A stretch of 64,000 bases of DNA, from NCBI RefSeq assembly GCF_022539665.2, contig NC_081334.1:8092424-8156423 (forward strand), read 5' to 3'. The notes below the pieces were generated by a model that saw nothing but the letters and a program-made list of their open reading frames with translations, was not told the origin of the DNA and searched no databases. A program made the translations under genes and the position numbers. Positions within the stretch are counted from its first letter, which is position 1; each line of letters starts with the position of its first letter. Source of the DNA: Daphnia carinata. Lineage: Eukaryota; Arthropoda; Branchiopoda; Diplostraca; Daphniidae. Below are positions 45,001 to 57,200 of the stretch, piece after piece.

Positions 45001-45245
45001 ATCTGGGTGTTGCTCAATCTCGCTCGTCGGAAGTTGAGCAGACTAGATGGTCAAGTCCAAGTTTTTGTAGAAGATGGTGGTTGTCACATCTTAGATCTGA
45101 TAGACGAAGCCTTTATTGACAATGTCTTATTTTTAAATATAGCATGCAGTTTTACCTTTGAACAACTCGCAAATTTGTTTAATAGCTGTAGTGTGTACTG
45201 TAGAGTTGTAATTTCGATCAGTGTCAACCAAGTCAGCAGCTTCAG

Positions 45246-46503
45246 TTAAGGGAGGCATTTTTTTCGATTCCAGCAACCTGTGATTGTTGAAGCAGGCTTA
45301 TTATCACAGCACTCCTTAAATAAAATTGCAGCATCCAATATATGAGCGCTACAGCCAAACGATAATCCACGACGGCCGTTTGGAATTTGTTCAGCTTGAA
45401 GTTGTAGAGCTTCAAAATTGTCGTAGCTTTCGGCGAGTTTTGCAAGCATTTTCGATTTGTATCTCGTTTTCAGAGTTGTAATTATTCCCTGGTCTAGGGG
45501 TTGGTAGATAGACGTCAAATCTGGTGGGAAATAATACGTTGAAACTTGGCCAGTCGGATCAATGATCGTTTTTTCATGGCCAGAACACGAATCAGTCACC
45601 AATGCAACTCTGTTATTTGTAAAACAATGAACCTCAGGAAGGAAAAAATTATCCCACCAATGCTTATTTGTTGGATTATCTACCCATGCACGCGACTGGC
45701 TAGTGTACGGAAGAGGACCGATTATCACGGAAACAGTGAGGGGTTCTTGCCGTCTCAATCATCAACGGATCTATCTTGCAAGTCCCAGTTGCATTGGCGC
45801 ATAATACTAAAGTTATGGTCTTTGGATTTTATTGCTTTAGTTCCTTTCCCTTTTTGCCTTTTGTCACCCGATCGAGAACGTAGCTCCGATTAGGCATACA
45901 ACGATAAGATAATCCCGCTTCATCCCTATTGAAAGTACGATCAGGCACGTAATTCGAGAGTTCATTGCATAAGCTTTTCATACTTACCTTCGCCTCTGCG
46001 AGGTTAACGTCATCAGCCCCTCCGTGAAGGCGCATGCTTGATCCAATTTCATATCTCCAAAGCCAGTTGAGAAACCATCGGTTGGATGCTTTGAAATCCA
46101 CTAAGCCTAGCAAAGATGCTTCACGTCTCATACGTGATTGTATGACTTCTCGGCTTAATGGCAACGGTTTACATCTGCCAAGTGGATTCAGCATGCGAGA
46201 AAACCATGCATAAACGGCTTCATATACTTGTGGATACTTGCTCTTCGATGTGGACACTTTAGACTTCAATGTTATCAACTTTTAACATGCTATCGACAGT
46301 AGTTTCTCACTTGAAATCTTTATTCGGCTCACTTGAGATTTTGATAAACCTAAATTTTCCACAATGTTCGCCTGAGATTCACCGCTCTTCAATTGATTAA
46401 TAACTTGCATTTTACTAAACACCGACAATCGCTGGTAGCGCTTACGAGACCTGAACACTGCACTAAGATCTTCATTTTCAAAATTTTTCTTAGTTTTTCC
46501 CAT
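45246..46503 (-). pseudogene. pogo/Tigger-like transposase (pogo-2)
   Basis: From the ATG at 46503: a Psq helix-turn-helix (SVFSKMQVINQLKSGESQ, then IVENLGLSKSQVSRI), one in-frame stop at 46282, then a CENP-B type domain (YPQVYEAVYAWFSRM, LVDFKASNRWFLNWLWRYEI). The DDE domain has NRDEAGLSYRCMPNRSYV (first Asp), VALVTDSCSGHEK (second Asp) and TSIYQPLDQGIITTLK (third Asp). There is a stop near 45826 and a frame break near 45750. The catalytic residues are intact, so inactivation is by few changes. I could not find the terminal repeats. Confidence 0.88.
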
Positions 46504-46748
46504 TTTGAGCTCTTTAGCTTACTCGTTGAATTTTAAGTTTTAACTGAGTCATTTCAGTGCATGTTTCGTTCGGTACGGTAGTGTGCTACATTCCGCTATT
46601 TCCCTTGACGCTAGACCTTGTTAAACTTAACAAGCATATTGTTAAAGCCTGAAAATGTTGCGGTGTGTCATAGTACTTTAAAAAGAATAAAATAAAACAA
46701 ATGGTATACTGTAGCCAGGTTATTTTTGGCCTGCACATTCATTCCCAC
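46504..46748. other. Probable 5' flank of pogo-2
   Basis: No coding content. The terminal repeat of pogo-2 should lie here (upstream of its start), but no match was found on the other side. Confidence 0.3.
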
Positions 46749-47545
46749 TGTAGTGCACCGCCAGAAATTTAAATCTTCCGCCAACAGATTTGAGAAAATT
46801 CCCTAGGGCGGATATTTGGTGCAAGCAGCCGCTCTTCCCGTTTTATGAGATTTCCCCTTTAGCAGGCGTCCTGTTTTGTGGAGCCTTCTGTACGTCATAA
46901 GATTAAATGCCACCGGGAAAAGAAGTGAGTGAGCCGCATTGAAGAACAGTGAAAGGTCGGTTGCCCGGGAGATAATATTTTAATATGGTGACTGTTTCTA
47001 CATATATGTCGAACGGTCTCTAGCGATAGAAGACCAAACCGGATGTTGAAAGCCAACGAGAAGGAGAGGAGTTATAGCCACAGGAAAAACCCTTCAAGCA
47101 CCGGAAGTGCAAAGTTGGAGTATAGTAGGAAAGGGTGATCCTGCGGCCACGTGAAAGAAGATCAGCGGCGACCTCCAGGCCAACTTTAATAACTATGTTT
47201 AACTGAGTAGTTAAGTAGTAGATTTGTCAACGGCGTTGTGATGTATGCGTATATAAGGGCCGATTAGGCCTAAGAAATACACACACCTTTTGCATTGCAA
47301 ATCAGAATACATCCCGTCGCTCTCTTTGGTAACTGGTTTCTTTAGTTGTCTTGTTCGTCTCGCGGAATCGTGTGCCTTATTCTTTGTCTATTGACGGTTC
47401 CGACTGTCGTTCCTGTTTTCATCTCACGGAGTCTTCACCTGAGCTGCTCGGCCGTCGATTTACCTTCACCGTCTGCCGCTGATTCCGCCCACCACCCCTT
47501 CAAGGGGTGGTGTGCACAAATAAGTAATATACGTTCTATCACAGG
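46749..47545 (+). repeat. Solo LTR-like sequence with primer-binding-like site
   Basis: Begins TGTAGTGCACCGCC, has a TATATAAG box at 47250-47257, a GC-rich hairpin (caccaccccttcaaggggtggtg, about 47489-47511) and ends near CTATCACA, followed two bases later by TGGCAGCGATCC, which looks like a retroelement primer-binding site. No retroelement genes follow, and there is no second copy in the window, so assignment is tentative. Confidence 0.4.
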
Positions 47546-49385
47546 TGTGGCAGCGATCCTAAGCCCGTCCGCTCTTCACGTCGTTGCGACCACATAACGG
47601 GTCCCCTCGACACAGCATTCGCTTTTCCCGTCCCAAACGGCAGATATACGTTGGCACTTTCCGGTGCTAGGCCTTCGTAAATTAACTCTTAGTCGCAGTC
47701 TCCGACAGTGGATTATTCTTCACAGATGCTGCTGAGTACAACTCAGTTCAATGGGTAACGTAGGAAGATTTTTCATGTAATGCTGAATTTGAGCCACTTC
47801 TGTCTGAACAAAATGAGGCTGGCTGTAAAGCTCAACCCAAGTTACACCAAATGGATGGTCTGGTTTCCAAGATGATGATTCGTATGACCGATGTAGAATG
47901 GGAGGCTGGTATTATTTTGCTGCTAAGACAAGGGTTTCAAATTTCTTACGAAGCTCTAATCATAGTGTAACAGGAGAGGTAAACACACGAGACACCCGGC
48001 GATATAAAGCCATACGTACTCATATGCCCTTTTGGTACGCAAGACGTCCGCTAGGAACACCACTTGTTCGCTACCCCTAGCGCTGAGTAGTGAATAAGAG
48101 AAAACAAGAATAAGAAATGAAATGAAGTGGAATATGTCCTAATTCTATAAAATATCCAATTCAATCCAAATTCTAGGTATATCATGTTCAAATAATAAAT
48201 ATTTGGTTAACAGTTCTTTGTTATGAAAAAGTCACAATACTGTTTTTGGCACAATGTAATTGAAATTGTACAGTTAATGGGACTGGTTACCTCTTAATTT
48301 TTTCCCGTTTATTACGCTTTTGATCTTTTTTCACGGCGCTGACTGTTAGCCTTGGCAATTTTTTCTTCCCTTTTTTGTTTTGTGTGAACGCGAAAACGAA
48401 TCACAATGAATTCGTATATCAGTTTTGGAGCAAGGGTATCTCTATGTGCAGGGAAACAAATTTTGTGCAGGGCGAGCGCAGAGGCTTTTCCAAAAGGTTG
48501 TGCGAATGAGTCCGAATGTAAGAATCGCTTTCTTTAAAATGATTTACCAGTAATGCTTCCAACGAACGGATCATTATGGTCTTTTTTGATACTGCTATTG
48601 ATATTGCTCTTATTAGATATCCCTAAGGACTTTTTTTTCTTACCGTAATTTGTGTAATGAGGAAATTTGTACTGGCGTTAAACATAGCCAATGAAAAATA
48701 TTTCAACGAACACTTTAACAAGTATTTCTTTGCGTTTAAGTTTGCATTTTAAAAGCTTATTTTTCAGATAGCATTTTTGGCGACGTCCGCTAAGCCTTTT
48801 CATTTTGCTTGCCATTAAATGCCCTTTCATTATTTTCTTTCAGCACTCTCGTCACACTTGTAGCAAATGTCGCTTTTTTCCAAAATTCGCGAACAGAACT
48901 GTGATCGTCCTGTCAAGTTCAAATCGATTTTGGCAACTACAGAACGGCTTGCGAGATGGCTGCTTGAAGCGAAATTGCATCCACAGAATATGGGAGCTGC
49001 CTGGAAACGTGACGCGAGGTCGGTGATTTCATCCACATTTTGGGGGAATTGCGAAAAAAATCCGGTGTTCTGACCAATACTCCCAGAACGCTATAAAAAA
49101 ACCATTGAAATGAAAAATTCCAAGCCAAATTGGTTACCTAGATTGATACTTGGTCCAGCCATCGGTGTCAACTTCCAACCCTCCAAAGGATATGCTTTAT
49201 TAAGAATATACCATGCCTTGATTATGTCTTCTTTAAATTGTTTAGCACAGACATGATCTTTTTTTGATAAGCATTTTACCATGTTGCCGAAGAATTCAAA
49301 AGAACGATAACACTGGCAAACGTTATTGGTTGTTGAAAGTTATAATTAAAAATACTTTTTTTCTAGTTTAGTTTTCGTTCTAGGC
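47546..49385. other. No supported gene
   Basis: Small frames such as 47898-48080 (plus) and 49091-49282 (minus) show no known domain. Stops are frequent. The remnant internal region of the LTR element before it, if any, is unrecognisable. Confidence 0.35.
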
Positions 49386-50927
49386 TTTGAGACGGCCGAA
49401 TTTGTTTAATTTTAACCTTTCCCCCACCTGATACTTTTTCCTCAGATTTTCTCTTTTCCTATTTTCTCGCAACAAAAAAAATTGGAAACCATGGCACCCA
49501 TTTCAAATTGTGCATAGCCGAAATGAAAAAAAAATTGTTCAAGGCATATAAACTAATTGTGACTAGAGGAGAGTTAAGGTACAATGTGTCGTGCTAATGA
49601 ACATAAAAAATTAAGTAAAGCGCAACGCGGGGAAATAATAGGATTAACTAGAGCCGGTCATTCACAATTGCAAATCGCCAATTAGTGAGTTGCGCACGAT
49701 CAACCGTTCAAAGGTGGCAAAATCGCTTTGCCGTGGAAGAAGGTGTAAAAAGGAAAAGGGAAACGGGCTTAAAGAAAAAAAGCAGGATAACGCAATAGTG
49801 CGTTTCGCAGAGGCTAACCCTATTACTAAAGCTAGCGTTATCGCAGGTTCGGATAGCGCAATTTTTTTGTTGGCCTAATGAGACCAATTTTTTTCTATTT
49901 AGATTCCCTCTCAATACCCGTAAGTTGGCCGACCATATTTCGACGTTTGAAAAGTCGCGGCGTTATTGATGTGTGGCCGCAAAGAAATGCGATCTGACCG
50001 AGAAGCGGAAAATCGCTTAAGTTTTACGACGGACTTTATTTATAAAGATCCTTTGTATTGGTCAAAGGTGTTTTTTTTCAGATGAAAAAACGTTTGGGTA
50101 TTAATATCTTAAAAATTAATTTTACATTATAGTATCTTATAATCAGTTACTTATAATTTATTAAAGGTCTGACGAATGTGGTAGAGTGTTCGTCTACCAG
50201 AAAAAGGGCACGAGATTTCAGCGGGAGCATATTCAGCCAATTAATAAGAGTGGGCACAAAACTGTTCCTGTGTGGGGGTTGTTTTTCTGCGGTGGGCTCT
50301 TGCCCATTAGTTGAAATCAACGGCAGATTCACGAAAGAAAAATACCTTGACATTCTGGAAAACATTTTCCTGCCGTGGATCACTGAAACTTATGGGCAAG
50401 AAGAAGCTATTCCTTTCATACAAGACAATTCCCCTATCCATACAGCTAGGGTAGTAAAGGCTTGGGTTGCTGCCCATCCACGGATCGAGGTTCTCCCGTG
50501 GCCTGCCCGCTCACCTGATTTAAATCCCATCGAAAACATTTTTTGGGGATATTGTTAGGGAATTTGATGCTAAAAATTCGCAAAACAAAGAAGAAGTTTT
50601 TGCCCATGCACAAAATACTTGGTAACATTTAACTGATAGAGGCGCTTATCGAGAAAAATTAGCGCTTTTTATGACAAATAGGCTTCAATTATGCATTGAG
50701 GCAAACGGCTGGTGGACCAAATATTAAATCCTAATTTTGTTTGCCACTAAGCTTAACTTAAGTGAATAATTAAGAAAACAATACTATAATATTTTCCGTC
50801 TTCTAAAATCCATGCGTCCATTCCCCCCAAGTTTTTTTTGTTGCGAGAAAATACGAAAAGGGAAAACCTCGGAAAAAAATATCAGGTGAGGGAAAGGTTA
50901 TAATTCAACAAACTCGGCCGTCTCAAA
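49386..50927 (+). mobile_element. Tc1-like transposon with about 100-bp inverted repeats
   Basis: The left repeat 49386-49485 starts TTTGAGACGGCCGAATTTG and ends CTCGCAACAAAAAAAATTGG; the right repeat 50827-50927 is its reverse complement with about 15 differences. Element length is about 1.54 kb. TA target duplications are not clear at the chosen ends (TA at 49381-49382 on the left), so the exact border may lie a few bases further out. Confidence 0.85.
49584..50726 (+). pseudogene. Tc1/mariner-superfamily transposase, spacing DD35E
   Basis: The ATG at 49584 starts MCRANEHKKLSKAQRGEIIG, the N-terminal HTH (LTRAGHSQLQIA, STVQRWQNRF), with an in-frame stop near 49684. Further parts are ANPITKASVIAG, TIFRRLKSRGVID and FFSDEKTF (first Asp). 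The last third is open from 50178 to 50558: FIQDNSPIHTA (second Asp) and RSPDLNPIENIFW (Glu). There are 35 residues between the second Asp and the Glu, compared with 34 in Tc1. The C-terminus reads TNRLQLCIEANGWWTKY, stop at 50724-50726. An insertion or intron-like gap occurs at 50095-50165. At least four frame breaks make it inactive. Confidence 0.85.
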
Positions 50928-51411
50928 ATTCTCTTTTGTCCAGGTCGCTCGCAGCAAAAAAAAACTCGCAAATGTCTCAGATTTTGCCATTATAACAAAC
51001 AAAAAAAAATCCGTGCTTTTTTATTTATGTTTTGTATTATTTATAATTCCATCTAGCACTAATGATATATTATTAAATTTTTGGCGACCGAGTGAGGTGC
51101 CTCTTTTTGTGAAGGATACTGCACATCTCTTACAAACAGCAAATCGTTTAAGCAGGTATTTCAGAGGCTAGAGAACGAGGACATGGTTACAAGGAACAAA
51201 CTTCAGCCGGTGTGAGAAAATACCTTACCTAATACAATGCCTAAGAGAAAACTAAACGAAAATGATCCGTCCTATCAATTGGTAAACAGATGAAAATGTT
51301 GCGCAAGTTCTAGATGAAATTTTTAAAAGTATAATACGTTATATCCTTCCTTAAGTCCCTCTAGCAATTCCTCTCCGTTAATCAGGTATATCATAGCGTA
51401 TCACATAATTA
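50928..51411. other. Spacer, no gene seen
   Basis: No open frame or recognisable motif. Confidence 0.4.
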
Positions 51412-51704
51412 CAGTGGTCGCCAAATCATAAACGATTTAAATCAAAAATGATTTAAATCTCGATTTAAATCGAATTTTTATGATTTTGATTTTGATTAAA
51501 AAATCATTTTTAAAATGGGGATTTTGATGATGACTTTATCGTTCACACAAATCGATTCCAAATCAAAATCAAATAGTGTTTAGGTTTACTTTAAGTACAG
51601 GCCCATTAGCCATTGTTCTTATTCCCTTTTGACAGGATTATAACAAAACATAGTGTTTATAGTAAAGTATCTAGTGCTGAAGTGTTTGTAAGGATAATAA
51701 AAAC

Positions 51705-54121
51705 ATGGCTTCAAACGAATGGTTAGAGGAAATTGATTTTGAGGACAATAATGTTGTTGACTTAGAGCATAGTTCGACTCAAAATTCTTTCTTGTGGTTC
51801 AAGGTGGGTATTTTTGCCCTGTTTGTTTTACAAAAGATTTCACTGATTCAACTCCCCCTTACAACCAAAACATTCGTGGGAAGTGTGGATTGTGTAAGAA
51901 ATTGATTTCTGGGCGTCGAGGTGCAAATACCAATTTTTCGAGACACTACGATCAGGTACAAACAATTTTATGCGAAAAGTATTGATTCTTTAAACTGTGC
52001 TATTTAGATCCACCCGTCTGAATATTCCACGTTCAAGCTTCAAAATGAAAAGGATAAATTAGCAAAGAAATCTGAGAAAAGAAAACGGGTAGAAACCCCT
52101 GCCAAGACTAAACTTACTGATAGCCAGAAAATTGCAGCTAAAGCTAGGGCGAGTGAGTTTTTTGTCCGAGCTCCACTTCTTATAACTGAGCAAGAAAAAA
52201 TCAACCAAAGAATTGTAGATTACATCATAGCCGACGCTTTACCCTTATCAACAGTGGATTCCTATTTTTTCAAAAAGATGTTGCAGGCCTTAAATTCAAA
52301 AACTATTTTGTTCTCGTCGAAAACTCTTTGCTCTTTGATCGCTAAAGATTTCGCAAAATTTCATAGCAATTTAAAGGCTACATTTAGCAAAGTAGCTGTT
52401 GTTTCTTTGACTACCGATATTTGGAGTTCGAGGCGCAGAAGTTTTCTGGGTGTGACCGCCCATTGGCTAGATGGAATTACATTAAAGCGCCACTCAGCAG
52501 CAATCGGTTTAAAGAGATTCATAGGTATTACTTTATACATTATATACATTATGTCATGATTTTTTGTCCATAACTTACTTTTACTTATAGGAAGTCATAC
52601 GTATGACAAAATCGCAAATTTCATCCATTCCATCATTCTCGACTACGAACTTACAGGAAAAGTCCAACATATTGTCACAGACAATGGGTCTAATTTCGTC
52701 AAAGCTATGCGGGTTTATTTTGCCTCTCCCTCCATGGCTTCTGCTGATGAAAACAATAGCCAAGAAATCAGTTCTAATGTTTGCGTTGGAACTATAGAAA
52801 CAGACATGGGCAGACATGGAAGAAATTCCAGAAGAAATTCTATCCCAATTAGCTGGAGAGGAAGTCGATAGCGTGTCAGTGAATGACAATATTGAAGAAA
52901 TTGATTCTTACGAGCTTCTAAGTTCTACTGTTTGTGACGACGATGAAGACAGAAACATTTGGCTACCGGCTCATATTCGTTGCGCAGCTCATACTTTAAA
53001 CTTATTGGCAACAACCGATATGGAAGCTATCTTAAAATCTAACTCGTCTTTTAAGGTTTTTTTCAATCGAGCTTTGAAAAGAGTTACAGATCTATGGAAC
53101 AAGTGTAGCAGAAGTACCAAAGCTAGTGATCTGGCAAAACAAATACTAGGTACAATTATTTTGTCACAATCATGTAACAGTATAATTTTCATCTCTTGAA
53201 ATTGTTCGGTTTGCCACCATATAGGTCGTTATCTCCCAACTCCTTGCCCAACGAGGTGGAATTCTTTGTTCGATTCTTTGGCTGTGGTACTAAACCTTGA
53301 CCATAAACTCCTGATTTCCTTATGCGAACAGCTTGCCATCCCATCTATAAACGAAGAAGATCTTGAATACCTATTTGAATATGTTGCAATAATGCAGCCT
53401 ATTTCAATTTATCTGGATCTTCTTCAGGGTGAGGACAACTGTTTCTTGGGCCATGTTTTGCCGACGCTAACCAAAATACGAGTAAAGCTTGAAGGTTTAG
53501 TGCTCGAAAAGGGCAATTTAATCCGCGACAAATTACTTGAGAAACTTGAGCAAAGGTAATTAGTATTGCTAAATTAGTAGCCTACTGACCACGTAATGTA
53601 TTGCCTACTTTAGATTTGTTGCTCTTTTCACTAAGGATGACTACATATTAGCATCCGTCTCCCATCCTAAATTCAAGTTTACCTGGATGTCATCTAAAGA
53701 TGATAGGGAACACGCCCGAAGTAGATTAAATTCTAGAATTAATAGTTTTTCTAAACGTGTTGTCCCTTCTGCTTCTTTGTCCTCAAATAACGATCCCTAT
53801 AGCTTTACTGATGATGAGACCTCCCCAACTAAAGATGAGATTGATCTATATTTGTCTGACAAAGACACTAGTTTGTCAATGTTAGACAGGCATCCATTAA
53901 TTAAATCTATTTTTATTAAGTACAATACTGCTGTACCTTCCAGTGCCCCTGTAGAACGTCTCTTCAGCATTGCTTCATTGGTGTTAACCGCAAGAAGAAG
54001 CCGGCTGAGAGACAAATTGTTAGAGTACATGATTTTGCTGAAAATAGCCAAAAAACTCTGGGAAATTTACAAATTCAAAGTGTTTCTGCTTATTTATTCG
54101 CTACTTCTTCTACATGAATAA
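51705..54121 (+). pseudogene. hAT transposase, five exons, two frame defects
   Basis: ATG at 51705. Introns with GT...AG at 51956-52007, 52525-52590, 53150-53224 and 53556-53613 (52, 66, 75 and 58 bp) keep the frame. Domains: BED-type zinc finger (YFCPVCF, GKCGLCKKLISG, NFSRHYDQIHP), RNase H-like core with VSLTTDIWSSRRRSFLG (first Asp), HIVTDNGSNFVKAM (second Asp) and RCAAHTLNLLATTD, and a C-terminal dimerisation domain (LDRHPLIKSIFIKYNTAVPS, APVERLFSIASLVLTARRS). Defects are a one-base shift near 51795 ahead of the zinc finger and a 10-bp tandem duplication at 52801-52820. Otherwise full length, so this element was active recently. Confidence 0.9.
52801..52820 (+). repeat. 10-bp tandem duplication breaking hAT-2
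   Basis: cagacatggg cagacatgga: the word cagacatgg occurs twice in a row. With a single copy, the frame MEEIPEEI downstream would join the upstream frame ending in GTIETD. Confidence 0.85.
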
Positions 54122-54272
54122 AAGATTTGATTTTGATTTGATTTTGATTTGATTTGAAAAAAAATTCTAGAAAAATGATTGATTTTTGACTTGATTTCTA
54201 GTGATTTTTGAAAATGATTTGATTTGATTTAAAAATCATTTTTCAAGTGATTTGCCGATCACTGCATTATGC

Positions 54273-57200
54273 TTTAGCCAACAGAAGAGATGAAACCGAC
54301 GTCTTCCCAGACGTCGGGGATGGTAAAGTTATTTAGCACAGTTCTTCATTTGTAGAAAGGAAAGGGCAAGTTCTTGGTTTTCAAATTTATGTAGATGATG
54401 TGGAACTAGGAAACCCATTAAGTAGTAAGAAGGGAAACATAAGTGTGCGTACAATCTACGTGAATGAGAGAAGTGACAGAAAGAGATGGAATAAGAAGTG
54501 ATTTAAATGAGATGAAAAATGACTTTTTGGAAATCGACGCGGACTTTATTTCTTTATAGGAAGACAAACAATGGAAAAGGGGAAACAAAATATTCTTTAT
54601 GGAAAACATGGAAACTGCATCAATTAATGTCGATTCTTTCTCGTTTGATGTCCGTACTACAAGGGTGTTCCGAAAAGAAGTGCTACAAAAAGAAGTTCCA
54701 CGTCCACGTCTTTAAAATTTTCAATTCCACCTCATGCATTTTTTAAATAACAGTTTACATTCCATTGCCGATGATAATCACATGCTGTAAAAATTTTTTC
54801 GATTAAGACAAATAAAAATTAAACAAATGGAAAATAATTATTCTTTTATTTATTGTTACGTGGCAACACTAGAAAATTCTAGCATATTTGCTGAAAACCT
54901 CATCATTGTTTAAAGGGCATCGAAAAATGTCTATTTTTGAAAATCGGGATCAGAGACTTGATAGAAAAGTAGTTGTCTATTTTAAAGAAATCGACGCCAA
55001 AAAATGTTTACGTTGCCGTCGCTTAACGATACAAACAGGTAGGAAAAAAAGGGTTACTTAAAATAATGGTCTTAAAATGGATGAAGAAAGTGAAACTTAC
55101 CTCAAATTCCTTGGTGGTAGCAATTATGCAACTGTGCACGACGTTAACATCTTTATTTTAAACAAGGATTTCTAATTTGATTTTGAAGTTCTAAACTGTG
55201 AAAATATATAACACTTGGAGAAAATCTCATAGCCGGGATGAATAAGTCTAACGCAGTAACACAGGGTAAATTAAACAAAGTTTTCTCAGTTACTATAGTG
55301 TTAAACTAAATTAATCAACCATTTGGCTTTGCTAAGAAACTCTAATGATGACTGGAACTATTCTGCCAACCACTCTGATGTTACTATAAATTCCATTTTT
55401 GGTAATATTAGTGGCATATACACTACTTAGCCTAACAGTTTTTTTCCTAAGTTTTCTAATTGATTCAAGCAAGTATTTTAGCAACAAATAAATTCCTTTC
55501 CTAGAGGAAAATTATGATGATGCAACAAAAGATATTATCGCTGATAAAAAGAAAAGTGTTTATCTCGTCACAGAGATGAGTCACCTGATCTTTAGCTATG
55601 ACAGTGGGAAAATAATCAGTAGAAGAAAGCTACCCTAGAAAAGATATTGAGATTCAGAATCCGGAAAGGATGTGATTCGCGCTGCGGTATAAAACGCCGC
55701 CGCGAAACTTCGCTCAATGAGTCTCTATCGGAGAAGCTTCCAGAGTTGTTTAAACTCTGCTCGAGGAGTTTTTTTGGTTTTTTTTTGAGGTCTTCAGTGC
55801 TTCTCCAAGTTTGGATAAGGCATTTTAGCCATTTGCTGATCTTAGTAAAAAAGACGGTGATTGGTGATGGTGATTGCCATCGTATTCAGTATTATTCTAT
55901 GTCTGTGCTAATTAAGATACAAGTGTGACAATCTAGATCAAAATAAGTTCGATGAATGGAATTTAGATGAATGAATGAATGTTAGGAATACCAAATAATA
56001 TTTTATTGTAATCTAGAAGATTTCCTGGCGTTACAGGCAATAACCATGACATAGTTGTTGTTGCTGAAGAACAGGAATTTGATATTGGTGCGTCCGGTGC
56101 AATTCATTTTGGTTAATAATAATAATGATTATCTTATGGTTATTATGGTTCATATTCTCATTATGAGTGATTGGCGAATTCATCAAGAAGTGTTTAGAAA
56201 TAATAAACCAAAGCATCTCTCCCTGCCAAAGGAGCGTGACGACCATTCATAATTGGGAACAGTACTTGGTAATGCAATATAAAGCAATAAACTTCGTTTG
56301 CATTTAAACTACCTAATCCGCAGTGAACACCTTTACCCTACTCATTCACAAAAATCGTAGGCAATCTACTGCAAATATGCAGAAATACTTTTGCAAGCCT
56401 ATCTATGCCTTACCGACGACGGTGGTGGATGGATAAATTGTTTGTGTTACAATTGTTTGTTTTATAAGGAAAGTTTCTTCTTTATTGGTAAAGTTTAGTA
56501 AGAAAACTGTTCAGTCCATCGCCAATCGTCTTGGAACAGCAAACAGAAGTTTGAAAAAAATAGAAAGCATTGCGGAGGGCATTGCTCGATGAGCTTTCTT
56601 TTTTTAACGAATCAGGACAGGAAATGAGTTCATACTTGAAATACTTACAATTAAGACGTAACTTTGTTGCTGCGGAGGGTCCTACCACCGAACCGGCACT
56701 CAAAATAATTCCAGCTTACTATGATTTTGACTATACCTATTCAGTGATTTTTTGATAATGGAACCTATGGCAGCTGGTGGAATGACTGAAACGGTGTATA
56801 GAAACAACTTACAAGAACACTCGTGAAGTTTCGGCGGTTCCTTGGCGACGGAGTGATCTACGAAGCAATTTTTCTCTAGTGCTTGAGACAGACAAACTGT
56901 GTTCCACAGCAAGTGTTAGTAAAACTCCGGAACTTTTCGTCGCCAGTCGTACTTATATTCACAATTGTTATCGTTAGGAATACCTAACGACAAATTGGAG
57001 ACAGTTATGATCCTGATTGCAATGCCTTTCAATATGGAATGATGTTCTTTTCATGCTTTGTTAATTTTACTTTTCTTTACTACAAATTAATAAATAAAAA
57101 TAAACAAAGATGCAGCACCATTCAAATGAATAAGTTCCATTTCATGCTTTTGTTAGGGGACCCTAATCGCAAATGCAAAAACAAGCCAATCAACCTAGTA

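Larger units (their letters stand above)
51412..54264 (+). mobile_element. hAT transposon with intron-containing transposase (hAT-2)
   Basis: Ends are CAGTGGTCGCCAAATCA and, read inward, CAGTGATCGGCAAATCA. Flanks CATAATTA (51404-51411) and CATTATGC (54265-54272) are only a partial 8-bp match, so the target duplication has decayed or the ends are rearranged. Both subterminal regions are filled with GATTTTGATTTGATTT-like words in inverted orientation, probable transposase-binding arrays. Length 2853 bp. Confidence 0.88.

Noticed and set aside
55647-55928. 93-codon frame with a DGDC motif suggesting an OTU-type protease
   Set aside because: Only the four-residue word fits; the rest of the OTU domain is absent.
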